A DNA stretch of 64,000 nucleotides from Nonomuraea thailandensis. Lineage in GTDB: Bacteria; Actinomycetota; Actinomycetes; Streptosporangiales; Streptosporangiaceae. The first letter of the stretch is position 1; each line of letters starts with the position of its first letter. Both the position numbers and the translations under genes were made by a program. The DNA lies in the NCBI RefSeq assembly GCF_024172165.1, contig NZ_JAMZEB010000002.1, positions 11,801,501 through 11,865,500 on the forward strand, in the 5' to 3' direction. Shown here one piece after another: positions 33,555-42,260 of this stretch. Below the pieces are notes generated by a model. The model saw only the letters and a list, made by a program, of their open reading frames with translations, did no database searches and was not told the DNA's origin.

Positions 33555-35509
33555 CGGACCCGCTCCTCGGTCGCAACGCCGCCACGCCGGCCGCCGCTCC
33601 CGCCACCACCGTCGGCGTCGCCACGCTCGACGCCGCTCCCGCTGTCGCCGTCAGCGCCGTCGGTGTCCATGCCGTTCTCGTCGTCATCCGTTCCGCGCGA
33701 GACCAGCGCTCGGTAGCCGGGCTGGTCGCGTAGCAGGTCGTGATGGGAGCCCGACGCCGCCACCGCGCCGTCCACCAGGTAGTGCACGACGTCCGCGCGA
33801 TCCAGGACGAGCGGCGAGGTGGTGGCGACGGCCGTGGTGCGGCCGGCACGGGCCGCGCGCAGCCGTCCCGCCACCGTCGCCTCCGTGTGGGCGTCCAGGG
33901 CGGAGGTGGGCTCGGCGGCCAGGAGGATCTCCGGGTCGGCCAGCAACGCGCGGGCCAGCCGCAGGCGCTGCCGCTGCCCGCCCGACAGGTTGCGGCCCTG
34001 GGCGGCGATGGCCGAGGCGAGCCCGCCCGGGAGCGCCTGCACGATGTCGTCGGCCATGGCCGCGTGGATCGCGCGCGCCACGTCCTCGTCCAGCGAACGC
34101 ACGCGATCCCCGCCGGCCTCGTGGCACGGGTGCGTGCTGCCTGCACGGGACTCGCGTGAGGGGCGTGGGTCTCTTCCATCGGCCTGGCCCGGCGAGTGTG
34201 GGCGGCCGGCATCGGCCGCGTCCGGCGTGTCGTGGCGGCTGGCGACGATCGAGCGCAGCGTGCCCGCGAACAGGTCCGCCTCGTTGTCGGCCACCAGGAT
34301 CCGCTCGCGCACCCGTACCGGATCGAGGTCGCGCAGCGGCATCCCGCCCCAGGTGGCGTCCGACGCGGCGAAGCCGCCCAGCCGGTCCAGCACCGCGACC
34401 GGCTCCGACGGCCGGGCGCTGACCAGCGCGGTGAGCTTGCCGGGCGCGATCTCGACGCCGGACGCCGGATCGTGCAACGGCGCGGGCGACGCCGGAGGGT
34501 CCAGCTCGCCGCCGGGCGTGTCGGGTTTCAGGGTCAGGAAGTGCACGACCCTGCGGGCGGCGACCAGGCCGCGGCCGATGTCGTAGCCGCCCTCGACGAA
34601 GAACGAGACCGGCACCACGAGCACGGCGGCGTACCCGTACACCGCCACCAGCTCCCCGACCGTGATGTCCCCCTGCACCGCCATCCGGGCCGCCAGCCAC
34701 GTCACCGCGCCCAGGAACAGCGTGGGCAGGCCCACCCCCAGGGCGTGGATCCAGCTCGTCACCGCCCCGACCCGGTAACCCTGCTCCCGCAGCTCCTGGG
34801 AGTCGTGCCGGTAGCGGGCGGCGTAGACGTCCTTGCCGCCGATGCCGTTCAGCACCCGCAGCCCTCCCGCGATGTCGGCGAACCGGGCGGCGAGCTCGCC
34901 CTGCCGTACCCGGTAGGCCGTCTCCGCGCCCCGTAACCGGCCCAGCAGCGGGCCGAGCAGCACGACCAGCAGCGGCACTCCCAGCAGCACCACGGCGGCC
35001 AGCAGCGGGGAGACGGTCAGCAGCAGCCCGGCCACCACGGCGTAGGCCAGGACCGCGCCGACGCCCGGGCCGGTGACGGTGAGGGTGCTGCTCATCATGG
35101 CGGCGTCGCCGAACCCGATCGTGACGACCTCCCCGGCCGTCACCTTGCGTGGCAGCGCCGCGCCCAGGCGCGTCGCCTGGAGGGCCACCACCTGTACGGT
35201 CCGGAACGCGGCGTCCATGCGCACCCGGGTCATCGTCCGGTGGCGCATGATGGCCAGCCAGGCGTTCAGCAGGCCGATGCCGAACACGGCGGCGGTCCAT
35301 CCGGCCAGCACGGGCCAGCGCCCCCTGGCCAGGCCGTCGTCGATGGCGCGGGACAGGAAGTACGGCGGCAGCGTCAGGCAGACCATCCAGGCGGTGCCCA
35401 GGCAGGCTCCCGCCAGAACCCGGCCGCGCTGCTGGGTGACGAGCCACCACAGGTACCGCCCGGCGCTGCGGCAGTCAGGGGTGCCCGGATTCATCGTCCG
35501 TTCCGCCAT
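33551..35509 (-). CDS. ABC exporter half-transporter with degenerate nucleotide-binding domain
   Basis: 652 residues from ATG 35509 (AGGG eight bases before); the open frame continues upstream into the next gene. Six transmembrane helices occupy about 20-310. In the ATPase domain the Walker A position reads LVSARPSEPVAVL near 366 with no GxxGxGK(S/T), the Q-loop Gln is missing (LVADNEADLF), and Walker B is LLAAEPTSALD near 530 with Ala for Asp. The signature NLSGGQRQRLRLARALL near 506 is perfect. A low-complexity insert (about 425-455, GRPHSPGQADGRDPRPSRES) sits in the helical subdomain. It can act only as the signature-donating half of a heterodimer with the downstream gene. Confidence 0.92.
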   Translation of the reverse strand: MAERTMNPGTPDCRSAGRYLWWLVTQQRGRVLAGACLGTAWMVCLTLPPYFLSRAIDDGLARGRWPVLAGWTAAVFGIGLLNAWLAIMRHRTMTRVRMDAAFRTVQVVALQATRLGAALPRKVTAGEVVTIGFGDAAMMSSTLTVTGPGVGAVLAYAVVAGLLLTVSPLLAAVVLLGVPLLVVLLGPLLGRLRGAETAYRVRQGELAARFADIAGGLRVLNGIGGKDVYAARYRHDSQELREQGYRVGAVTSWIHALGVGLPTLFLGAVTWLAARMAVQGDITVGELVAVYGYAAVLVVPVSFFVEGGYDIGRGLVAARRVVHFLTLKPDTPGGELDPPASPAPLHDPASGVEIAPGKLTALVSARPSEPVAVLDRLGGFAASDATWGGMPLRDLDPVRVRERILVADNEADLFAGTLRSIVASRHDTPDAADAGRPHSPGQADGRDPRPSRESRAGSTHPCHEAGGDRVRSLDEDVARAIHAAMADDIVQALPGGLASAIAAQGRNLSGGQRQRLRLARALLADPEILLAAEPTSALDAHTEATVAGRLRAARAGRTTAVATTSPLVLDRADVVHYLVDGAVAASGSHHDLLRDQPGYRALVSRGTDDDENGMDTDGADGDSGSGVERGDADGGGGSGGRRGGVATEERVR

Positions 35510-35577
35510 GTCTTGCACCCTATTGAGCGCCGAGTCCGGATCCAGCGGTAGGGGCACCGCGAGCGGACGCCCGGCGA

Positions 35578-36555
35578 TCACGGCACGAGGACGACCTTGC
35601 CCGTGGTCTGCCGGGACTCCAGCGCCGCGTGCGCCGCGGCCGCCTGCGACAGCGGGAACACCTGCACGTCCGGCACCAGCGTCCCGTCGGCCGCCGCCGC
35701 CAGCGCCCTGACCTCGTACGCGGGCCGGTCGTCCGGTCGGCCGAGCAGCAGGAGCAGGGCGTTGGTCACGGTAAGGCCGCGCTCGCGCACGGTCTCGGGG
35801 TCCGGCGTGAAGTCGCCCTGGGAGGCGTTGCCGATGGTGACGTACCGGCCGCCGTCGGCCAGCAGCTCGAACGCCGCCCGCGCCTTGCCGCCGCCGACCC
35901 CGTCGAGCAGGGCGGTGACCTTCCTGCCGCCCAGCCACGCGCCGGCCTCCTCCTGCCAGGCGGGCGCGTCGTAGTCCACGGCGAAGTCGGCGCCCAGCTC
36001 GCGGACGGCCGTGACCTTGCCGGGACCGCCCGCCGCGCCGATCACCTGGGCGCCGAGGCGGCGCGCGTACTGGATGATCAGCCGCCCGATCCCGCCCGCC
36101 GCCGAGGTCACCAGGACGACGTCCGAGGAGGTCAGCTCGGCCACGTCCAGGAACTGCAGCGTGGTGACGCCGGTGACGATCATCGCGACGGCGGCCTCGT
36201 GGCTCACCCCGGCGGGCAGCCGGTGCAGGCCGTCCATGCCGGCCACGGCCAGCTCCGCGTACCCGCCGGGCTGTCCGCCCGAGGTGACCACGTCACGGCC
36301 GATCCAGGCGGGGTCCACTCCCGGCCCCACGGCGTCCACCTGCCCGGACACCTCGCCACCGAAGATCGCCGGCAGCTCGGGCAGCGGCGGCAGCGAGTCA
36401 CTGGCCAGGCCGGACCGCATCATGGTCTCGACCAGGTGCACCCCGGCCGCCTTGACGGCGATGCGCACCTGACCGGGGCCGGGCTCGGGATCGGGGACGG
36501 TCTCGTAACTCAGGTTCTCGGCGGGACCGAAGGCGTGCAGGACGACGGCGTGCAT
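35578..36555 (-). CDS. NADPH:quinone reductase-like oxidoreductase (zinc-free MDR family)
   Basis: 325 residues from ATG 36555 with GGGAGAACACC upstream. GroES-like N-terminal domain (GPGQVRIAVKAAGVHLVETMMRSG) and Rossmann domain with VTSAAGGIGRLIIQYARRLGA near 150; no zinc cysteines. It would reduce quinones or enones with NADPH. Its promoter has a 19-base spacer and a dyad typical of MerR/SoxR-type control, which suggests induction by a redox-active or toxic compound. The exporter genes follow 68 bases downstream on the same strand, so the reductase and the ABC pair may be co-induced for detoxification. Confidence 0.88.
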   Translation of the reverse strand: MHAVVLHAFGPAENLSYETVPDPEPGPGQVRIAVKAAGVHLVETMMRSGLASDSLPPLPELPAIFGGEVSGQVDAVGPGVDPAWIGRDVVTSGGQPGGYAELAVAGMDGLHRLPAGVSHEAAVAMIVTGVTTLQFLDVAELTSSDVVLVTSAAGGIGRLIIQYARRLGAQVIGAAGGPGKVTAVRELGADFAVDYDAPAWQEEAGAWLGGRKVTALLDGVGGGKARAAFELLADGGRYVTIGNASQGDFTPDPETVRERGLTVTNALLLLLGRPDDRPAYEVRALAAAADGTLVPDVQVFPLSQAAAAHAALESRQTTGKVVLVP

Positions 36556-36594
36556 GGTGTTCTCCCGTAGGGCTCTGTCCGGTTGCTCCCTACG

Positions 36595-36625
36595 AGCGTG
36601 CAACCTCAACTTTGCTTCAGGTCAA
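36595..36625 (-). promoter_or_regulatory. MerR-type promoter of the quinone reductase-like gene
   Basis: On the minus strand TTGACC (36625-36620) and CACGCT (36600-36595) are separated by 19 bases. The spacer holds the dyad ACCTGAA / TTGAGGT (one mismatch, six-base centre). A 19-base spacer with a central dyad is the mark of MerR/SoxR-family control. No MerR gene is in the window. Confidence 0.6.
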
Positions 36626-36629
36626 GTCG

Positions 36630-37559
36630 TCAGCCGACGTCGAGCACCGCCTTGCCGTGCAGCCGACCCTCCACCAGGGCGGCGACGGCCTCGTCCGCCC
36701 GCTTCCACTCGCCGCGCCAGGAGATCCCGGGGTCGAGGTCGCCGGCGGCCACGCGGGCGGCCAGCCAGGTCAGGTCGGGGACGAGGTCCGTGCCGTCCAG
36801 CAGGTAGAAGGTGACGACGGAGCGGTCGTGCCGCCCCTCGTCGCCGAAGAGCGCGCCGAACGGGAAGACCTCCGCCTCGCCCGTGCCGTGGCCGACGGAG
36901 ACGAGCGTGCCGTGCGCCGCGAGCCTGTCGAACGCCGCCACGAGCTGGGGCCCGCCGACGTTGTCCACCACCCCGTCCACCAGGCCGTCCGCCAGCTCGG
37001 GGCGGGCGACCACCTCGTGGGCGCCCAGCGCGCGCAGCCCGTCGCCGTGCCCCGCCGGGTCTCCGGTCGAGGCGACGACGTGGGCGCCGGCGCGGCGGGC
37101 GAGCTGCACGGCGTACCGGCCCACACCTCCCGTGGCGCCCGTGACCAGCACCCGCTTGCCCAGCAGCGGCCCGATCCTGCGCAACGCGCGCAGCGCGCTC
37201 GCGCCCGCCACCGGGATCGTGCTGATCGCCCCGAGGTCGGCTCCGGCCGGCACGACGCCGAGCATCGAGGTGTCCACGGCACGCAGCTCCGCCCACGCGC
37301 CGTCGTAGCCGATGGTGATCACCGGCGTGCCGGCGGCCGGGCCCGAGCCGTCGGCCGCGGCGCGCTCGACCACGCCCGCGGCGTCCCAGCCCAGCACGGC
37401 ACCGTCGCCGGCGTGCTCGATGCCGTGCCTGACCTCGCCGAAGTTGAGCGACGTGGCGTGCACCCGGACCAGGGCCTGGTGCGGCTCCGGTACGGGATCG
37501 GCGGTCTCGCCGAGGCGCAGGCCGGAGGCGGTGGAATGGTCGATCAGCAGAGCACGCAT
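36630..37559 (-). CDS. Zinc-binding-dehydrogenase-type quinone oxidoreductase, TetR-linked
   Basis: 309 residues from ATG 37559 with GAAAGG upstream. GroES-like domain ([20 protein letters not shown]) and Rossmann domain with [21 protein letters not shown] near 140; [11 protein letters not shown] follows. No structural zinc cysteines are seen, so it belongs with NADPH-dependent quinone/enone reductases. It is divergent from a TetR gene, and a perfect 21-base palindrome lies between them, so the TetR protein very likely represses it until an unknown effector binds. It shares fold and size with the gene just downstream but only modest sequence identity. Confidence 0.88.
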   Translation of the reverse strand: MRALLIDHSTASGLRLGETADPVPEPHQALVRVHATSLNFGEVRHGIEHAGDGAVLGWDAAGVVERAAADGSGPAAGTPVITIGYDGAWAELRAVDTSMLGVVPAGADLGAISTIPVAGASALRALRRIGPLLGKRVLVTGATGGVGRYAVQLARRAGAHVVASTGDPAGHGDGLRALGAHEVVARPELADGLVDGVVDNVGGPQLVAAFDRLAAHGTLVSVGHGTGEAEVFPFGALFGDEGRHDRSVVTFYLLDGTDLVPDLTWLAARVAAGDLDPGISWRGEWKRADEAVAALVEGRLHGKAVLDVG

Positions 37560-37594
37560 GAGTTCACGCCTTTCGGAAGAGAGGAACGGCTCAT

Positions 37595-37615
37595 TTATGC
37601 CACTCAGTGGCATAA
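37595..37615. promoter_or_regulatory. Perfect palindrome, probable TetR operator
   Basis: TTATGCCACT and its exact reverse complement AGTGGCATAA flank a single central C, 36 bases upstream of one start codon (37559) and 41 bases upstream of the other (37656). Position, length and perfect symmetry fit a TetR dimer site controlling both divergent genes. Confidence 0.8.
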
Positions 37616-37655
37616 GCGCGCAAGTGGCGTTCGCCGCTCGCCTACACTTCCATGC

Positions 37656-38294
37656 ATGACCTCCGCACCGCCCCTGCGCGAACGCAAGAAGCAGCGCACC
37701 CGGCAGGCCCTGATCGACGCCGCGCTGCACCTGTTCGGCAGCCGCGGCTTCGGCGGGGTCACCCTGGACGAGCTGTGCGAGGAGGTCGAGGTGTCCAAGC
37801 GCACGTTCTTCCGGTACTTCGCCGGCAAGGAGGACGTGGCGATGGCGCCGTTGCAGGACATGTGGCGGGCCTTCCTCGTGGAGCTGGAGACCATCCCCGC
37901 CGACGGGCGGCCGCTGGTGGAGCTGATGCAGGCGGCCCTGCTGGGCGCGCTGGAGCGGGTGGCCGACGAGGCGTGGGCCGGGCGGGCGGCGCTGAGCTAC
38001 CGGCTGTCCCAGGAGACGTCCACGATGGATGCGTACAACCTGCACTTCTGCGAGAGCACCATGCGGTCCGTGGTGGAGGTGCTGCACCGGCGGCTCGATC
38101 TGCTCGGCGATCGGCGTACCCGGCTCGCGGGCGACATGCTGGTGGCGGCGTGGCGGGTCGCGGTCGGCGAGTGGGTGGCCGAGGCGGGGGAGCGGCCCTC
38201 CGTGCCGGCGCTCGCCGATCGCGTGCGCGACGCGGTGGCGGCCCTGCCGGGAAGCCTCGCCCTGACCGCCACCCCCCAGCCGGAAGAACGCTGA
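37656..38294 (+). CDS. TetR/AcrR-family transcriptional repressor
   Basis: 212 residues from ATG 37656. The N-terminal helix-turn-helix is clear: [55 protein letters not shown] (residues 7-61). The remaining helical part is the effector-binding and dimerisation domain; its [11 protein letters not shown] and [20 protein letters not shown] parts resemble regulators of small reductases. It is divergent from the quinone oxidoreductase gene with an operator between, so it is likely autoregulatory. The last codons and stop are copied in a 34-base-period repeat just downstream. Confidence 0.93.
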   Translation: MTSAPPLRERKKQRTRQALIDAALHLFGSRGFGGVTLDELCEEVEVSKRTFFRYFAGKEDVAMAPLQDMWRAFLVELETIPADGRPLVELMQAALLGALERVADEAWAGRAALSYRLSQETSTMDAYNLHFCESTMRSVVEVLHRRLDLLGDRRTRLAGDMLVAAWRVAVGEWVAEAGERPSVPALADRVRDAVAALPGSLALTATPQPEER

Positions 38295-38341
38295 CCACCC
38301 CGCCACCCCGCGGCCGGAAGAACGCTGACCACCCCGCCACC
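38280..38341. repeat. 28-base direct repeat spanning the tetR stop codon
   Basis: A 28-base sequence starting CCGGAAGAACGCTGACC occurs at 38280-38307 and exactly again at 38314-38341. The first copy contains the last codons and TGA of the TetR gene. Confidence 0.9.
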
Positions 38342-38403
38342 TCGACTCACCCGCGCTCGACGCGCCCGCCGCACCCCGGCCCAGGCGCCCGGACGGACGC
38401 GGG

Positions 38404-39591
38404 TCAGGGCACGAGCGTCAGCGAGGGGCGCCGGTCGGGCAGGCCGATCAGCTCGCGTACGCGGGCGACGGGCCAGGCCAGCTCCTGCGCCAGCGTGGCG
38501 ACACTCAGCCCGCTCTCCCGGCCGGCCAGCTCGAACGCCTGCGCCAGCAGCACCGGCTGCTCGCCCGGATAGCCGGAGACCGGCTCGTTGGTGAAGCCCG
38601 GCTGATCGCGCAGCGCGGCCAGCCGCTGGTAGGCACGACCGGCGGCGGAGTCGGACAGCAGCCCCGTCTCCCTGCACCGGTAGAGCAGCGAGTCGACCGA
38701 GACCCCCCACGTCTGCCGCAGCTCGGCCAGCCGCCGCAGGTCGGCGCGGAGCGGAAGCCGGGGCAGGATGCTGTCGCGCGGAGTGAGGAACTCGGCCGCG
38801 AACGCGTCGGCCTCCCGCTCCTGCTGCGGATCGCCCGCCGCCGTGTCGCCGTGCAGCACCAGGTGCCCCAGCTCGTGGGCCGCGGTGAAGCGGTGGCGGT
38901 AGATGTCGTCGAACCGGTTCGGCGTCAGCACCACGATGGGCCGCGGCAGGCTGGAGGTGGAGAAGGCGTCGACGGTGACCGCGTCGGGGTCGTGGCGGGG
39001 GAAGGCCACGACGATGCCGTGCGACTCCATGCGGCGTACGAGATGGCCGATCGGGCCGGTGCCCAGCCCCCAGTGGGCGCGCAGCGCGCGGGCCGCGCCC
39101 GCCGGGTCGCGCGGCAGGTCGGAGTGCATCTCGCCGCCCGCGAACCCGGGCAGGTCGACAAGGGGAAGCTGGACGCGTTTCTCCAGCGCGTAGGTCAGCT
39201 CCCACACCTGCTCGACGAAGGCCACGGCCTTGGCCCGCTGGTAGGCGCGGGTGGAGCGGAGGCTGCGGAAGTGCGCCATGGAGCCGTCGAGCTTGCCGTG
39301 CGGGCGACCCGACAGGAAGAACGCCGCCGGCACCGACAGCACCTCGGCCAGCCGGGGGATCAGGTCGGGGCGGGGCCGGGTGACGCCCGATTCGTACTGG
39401 CCGACCGCGGCGGGGGAGACGCCGAGGTGCTCGGCGACCTCCTTCTTGGTGAGCGCGGCCAGGTGGCGGGCCTGGGTGAGGCGGGTGGCGTCGAACGCGT
39501 CGGCGACCGCCTGCGGGCTCGGCCCGCCCACCCTGGAGCCCCGGCCGCTCGCGTCACGCGGCGGCCGCCCGCCCGTGCCGGAGTCACGCAC
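38404..39591 (-). CDS. XRE helix-turn-helix protein with ImmA/IrrE-type zinc protease domain
   Basis: 395 residues from GTG 39591. The N-terminal HTH_XRE (about 35-95) has [31 protein letters not shown]2856/ImmA peptidase domain follows with the zinc motif [12 protein letters not shown] (HEXXH at about 238-242) and the downstream [14 protein letters not shown] third-ligand helix. Such proteins sense a signal and cleave a partner repressor or toxin-linked protein, as in ICEBs1 ImmA and IrrE. Here the repressor-like HTH and protease are fused. The upstream 252-residue gene overlaps by 8 bases and is the obvious partner. No integrase or phage gene is nearby. Confidence 0.9.
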   Translation of the reverse strand: MRDSGTGGRPPRDASGRGSRVGGPSPQAVADAFDATRLTQARHLAALTKKEVAEHLGVSPAAVGQYESGVTRPRPDLIPRLAEVLSVPAAFFLSGRPHGKLDGSMAHFRSLRSTRAYQRAKAVAFVEQVWELTYALEKRVQLPLVDLPGFAGGEMHSDLPRDPAGAARALRAHWGLGTGPIGHLVRRMESHGIVVAFPRHDPDAVTVDAFSTSSLPRPIVVLTPNRFDDIYRHRFTAAHELGHLVLHGDTAAGDPQQEREADAFAAEFLTPRDSILPRLPLRADLRRLAELRQTWGVSVDSLLYRCRETGLLSDSAAGRAYQRLAALRDQPGFTNEPVSGYPGEQPVLLAQAFELAGRESGLSVATLAQELAWPVARVRELIGLPDRRPSLTLVP

Positions 39592-40342
39592 CGCTGGCGG
39601 CTTCTGGCCCGAACGGGAGCTGCTCGCTGACCGGCGCCACGAGGCGCGCGGCGCCCCTGCGCGGATTGAGCGCCGGCGCGGGCGGCACCCCCTCGTCGAA
39701 CGCCGCGGCCTCGCCCTCGCTCCGGGCGGGCGCCGCGCTCTCCTGCGCCAGCGGGATCTCCTCGCAGTGGTGCCAGCGCAGGCTGCCGGTGCGGTCGAGC
39801 AGCTCGGCCTCGCCCCACCAGGCGTCGAGCAGCCCGGCGTGCGCGTTGCAGGCGTAGGCGATCAGCACCAGCCGGGTGTCCTCGGGCAGGTCGCCCAGCG
39901 CCTCGGCGACCGGGACGGCGTGCGGCGCGACGTCGTGCAGCGCGAGCTGCCGCATCCGCGGCTCGGGCCCGAACCGGTTGAACAGCGCCTGCACCAGCGC
40001 CGACGGCCGCCCGTCGCCGATGCGCGCGCTCATCACGCTGATCGAGCGGTCCTTGGCGTAGCGGAACGGGAACAGCAGCTTGCCGTCGAGCAGCACCAGC
40101 TCGTGCTGGGAGCCGCCGGGCTTGACGACCCGCACGTCGCCCAGGTCCTCGAAGGCCTCGGCCAGCGCCTCGAACTTGCGCGACATCAGCGTGAACCCGA
40201 ACGGATGCAGATGATCGGTCTGCGCCACCTTCTGGGCGTCGAGCGCATTCTCCAGCGCCACCGACAGCGCCTCGGCGACGCCCTGTCTGATCAGGGGAAC
40301 GCGCTGCCCGAACGTGTCGTGGGCCCACTGGGACATCCGCAT
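39584..40342 (-). CDS. Conserved-looking protein of unknown function, partner of the ImmA-type regulator
   Basis: 252 residues from ATG 40342 with GGGAGG six bases before. I do not recognise a family. The N-terminal half is mixed alpha/beta (QRVPLIRQGVAEALSVALENAL, FGFTLMSRKFEALAEAF, QHELVLLDGKLLFPFRYAKDRSISVMSARI) and the centre has DTRLVLIAYACNAHAGLLDAWWGEAELL, which looks like a compact enzyme or sensor core. The last 50 residues are Ala/Pro-rich and disordered. The stop overlaps the start of the XRE-ImmA gene by 8 bases, so the two are translated together. By analogy with other ImmA pairs it may be a regulated toxin, a defence protein or a protease substrate; that is inference. Confidence 0.8.
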   Translation of the reverse strand: MRMSQWAHDTFGQRVPLIRQGVAEALSVALENALDAQKVAQTDHLHPFGFTLMSRKFEALAEAFEDLGDVRVVKPGGSQHELVLLDGKLLFPFRYAKDRSISVMSARIGDGRPSALVQALFNRFGPEPRMRQLALHDVAPHAVPVAEALGDLPEDTRLVLIAYACNAHAGLLDAWWGEAELLDRTGSLRWHHCEEIPLAQESAAPARSEGEAAAFDEGVPPAPALNPRRGAARLVAPVSEQLPFGPEAASGA

Positions 40343-40547
40343 GCCCGACCTCCCGCCGCTTTACTTTCCAACATCATAGACCCGCTGCGGCTTCATGTTG
40401 CCCGCATGACACACCCGCCCCATGCCCGGCTCGCACGGCCCCTGGCGAACGCCGCGCGCGAGCACGGCGACATACTCAAGGGATCGGCGACGGCGCCCCG
40501 AGCCGGCTCCGCCGCGAACGACCTGAAGATCCGGAAGAGGCCCGCGC

Positions 40548-41327
40548 GTGACCAAGTGGACGGTGAACTGCTCCATCCTCTACACCGACCTGCCGCTGCT
40601 CGAACGTCCCGCCGCGGCGGCGGCCGACGGGTTCACGGCGGTGGAGTTCTGGTGGCCGTGGCCGGTGGCGGCGCCGGGCGACCGCGACGTGGACGCGTTC
40701 GTGCGGGCGATCGAGGACGCCGGCGTCCGGCTCACCGGGCTGAACTTCTTCGCCGGCGACATGCCCGGCGGCGACCGCGGCGTGGTGTCGTGGCCGGGCC
40801 GCTCGCGCGAGCTGCGCGACAACATCCCCGTGGTGGCGGCCATCGGCGAGCGGCTGGGCTGCCGCGCCTTCAACGCCCTGTACGGCAACCGCGTCGAGGG
40901 GGCCGCCGCCGAGGAGCAGGACGAGCTGGCCGTCGAGCTGCTGTCCGCCTGCGTGGCGGGGGTGCCGGGCACCGTGCTGCTGGAGCCGGTCAGCGGCGCG
41001 CCGCGCTACCCGCTGCTGACGGCCGCCGACGCGGTGGCCGTGCTCGACCGCGTGCCGGGTGCGGGGCTGCTCGCCGACCTCTACCACCTGGCCGTCAACG
41101 GTGACGACGTGCCCGCCGCCATCCAGCGGTACGGCTCGCGCGTCGCCCACGTGCAGATCGCCGACGCGCCGGGCAGAGGCGCGCCGGGCAGCGGCGAGCT
41201 GCCGCTGCGGCAGTGGATCGACGACCTGCGCGCCGGCGGGTACGACGGGCACGTCGGCCTCGAATACCTCGCCAAGGGGCCGGACGCGTTCGCCTGGCTG
41301 CCCAGGGAGCAGCGACCGTCCGCGTGA
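40548..41327 (+). CDS. hyi: Hydroxypyruvate isomerase-family TIM-barrel protein
   Basis: 259 residues from a GTG with GAAGAGG upstream. It has the xylose-isomerase-like TIM-barrel pattern: NCSILYTDLPLLERPAAAAADGFTAVEFWWP at the start, GLNFFAGDMPGGDRGVVSWPG, the Glu of VLLEPVSG, the DLYHLAV strand and the C-terminal VGLEYLAKGPD. These supply the metal ligands (Glu, Asp, His, Glu) of the Hyi family, which interconverts hydroxypyruvate and tartronate semialdehyde. The tartronate semialdehyde reductase gene follows 35 bases downstream, supporting a role in glyoxylate or glycerate metabolism. No glyoxylate carboligase gene is in the window. Confidence 0.88.
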   Translation: MTKWTVNCSILYTDLPLLERPAAAAADGFTAVEFWWPWPVAAPGDRDVDAFVRAIEDAGVRLTGLNFFAGDMPGGDRGVVSWPGRSRELRDNIPVVAAIGERLGCRAFNALYGNRVEGAAAEEQDELAVELLSACVAGVPGTVLLEPVSGAPRYPLLTAADAVAVLDRVPGAGLLADLYHLAVNGDDVPAAIQRYGSRVAHVQIADAPGRGAPGSGELPLRQWIDDLRAGGYDGHVGLEYLAKGPDAFAWLPREQRPSA

Positions 41328-41362
41328 CGTCCACCGAACTCGACACGAAAGGACCTTCCGAC

Positions 41363-42241
41363 GTGACCGCCATCGCCTTCATCGGCCTCGGCATCATGGG
41401 CAGCCCCATGGCCGTACACCTGGTCAAGGCCGGGCACGCCGTGGCCGGCTACAACCGCACGCCCGCCAAGGCCGAGCCGCTGACGGCGGCCGGCGGGCGG
41501 GCGGCGGAGTCGATCGCCGACGCCGTGACGGGCGCCGAGGTCGTCGCGCTCATGGTGCCCGACTCGCCCGACGTCCAGGACGTGCTGACCGGCCCCGGCG
41601 GCGTCTTCGAGCACGCCGCCCCCGGCACGCTGATCATCGACTTCTCCTCGATCCGCCCCGACGTCACGCGTGAGCTGGCCGAGGAGGCGGGCCGCCGCGG
41701 CCTGCGCTACCTCGACGCCCCCGTCTCGGGCGGCGAGGCCGGCGCCAGGAACGCGGCGCTGTCGATCATGGTGGGCGGGGACGCGGACGCGTTCGAGGCC
41801 GCCAGGCCCGTCTTCGAGGCGGTGGGCAGGACCGTCGTGCACGTGGGGCCGAGCGGCTCCGGCCAGACGGTGAAGGCCGCCAACCAGCTCATCGTGGCGG
41901 CCAACATCGAGGCGCTGGCGGAGGCGGTGGTGTTCCTGCGGGCGTACGGGGTGGATCTGGAGGCGGCGCTGGAAGTGCTCGGCGGCGGCCTGGCGGGCTC
42001 CGCCGTGCTCGCGCAGAAGGGCGCCAACATGGCCGGCCACTCCTTCGAGCCCGGCTTCCGCATCGAGCTGCACCACAAGGACCTGGGCGTCGTCACCTCG
42101 GCCGCCCGCGAGGCCGGGGTCGTGCTACCGCTCGGCGCCCTGGTGGCCCAGCTGGTCGCGTCGGCGAACGCGGTCGGCGACGGCGCCCTCGACCACTCGG
42201 CGCTGCTGCGCGGCGTCGAACGCCTCTCGGGCACCGCCTGA
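41363..42241 (+). CDS. garR: 2-hydroxy-3-oxopropionate (tartronate semialdehyde) reductase
   Basis: 292 residues from a GTG with AAAGGA upstream; the open frame also runs back into hyi with no coding signal. A beta-hydroxyacid dehydrogenase with N-terminal Rossmann motif FIGLGIMGSPMAVHLVKAGH and NRTPAK, the substrate signature DAPVSGGEAGA, and catalytic Lys in SGSGQTVKAANQLIVAANI. Family members reduce tartronate semialdehyde to D-glycerate with NAD(P)H. Its pairing with hyi supports that substrate over 3-hydroxyisobutyrate. It shares fold and an NRTPAKAEPL stretch with the imine-reductase-like protein at 19.9 kb. Confidence 0.92.
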   Translation: MTAIAFIGLGIMGSPMAVHLVKAGHAVAGYNRTPAKAEPLTAAGGRAAESIADAVTGAEVVALMVPDSPDVQDVLTGPGGVFEHAAPGTLIIDFSSIRPDVTRELAEEAGRRGLRYLDAPVSGGEAGARNAALSIMVGGDADAFEAARPVFEAVGRTVVHVGPSGSGQTVKAANQLIVAANIEALAEAVVFLRAYGVDLEAALEVLGGGLAGSAVLAQKGANMAGHSFEPGFRIELHHKDLGVVTSAAREAGVVLPLGALVAQLVASANAVGDGALDHSALLRGVERLSGTA

Positions 42242-42260
42242 TCAAGTCAAACCCAAGTCT

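Noticed and set aside
35510-35938. Upstream extension of the degenerate ABC gene
   Set aside because: It overlaps the quinone reductase-like gene; transporter homology begins at the ATG near 35509.
40343-40547. Small gene between the ImmA partner and hyi
   Set aside because: Open frames there are short and have no codon bias or ribosome site; the gap more likely holds the two divergent promoters.
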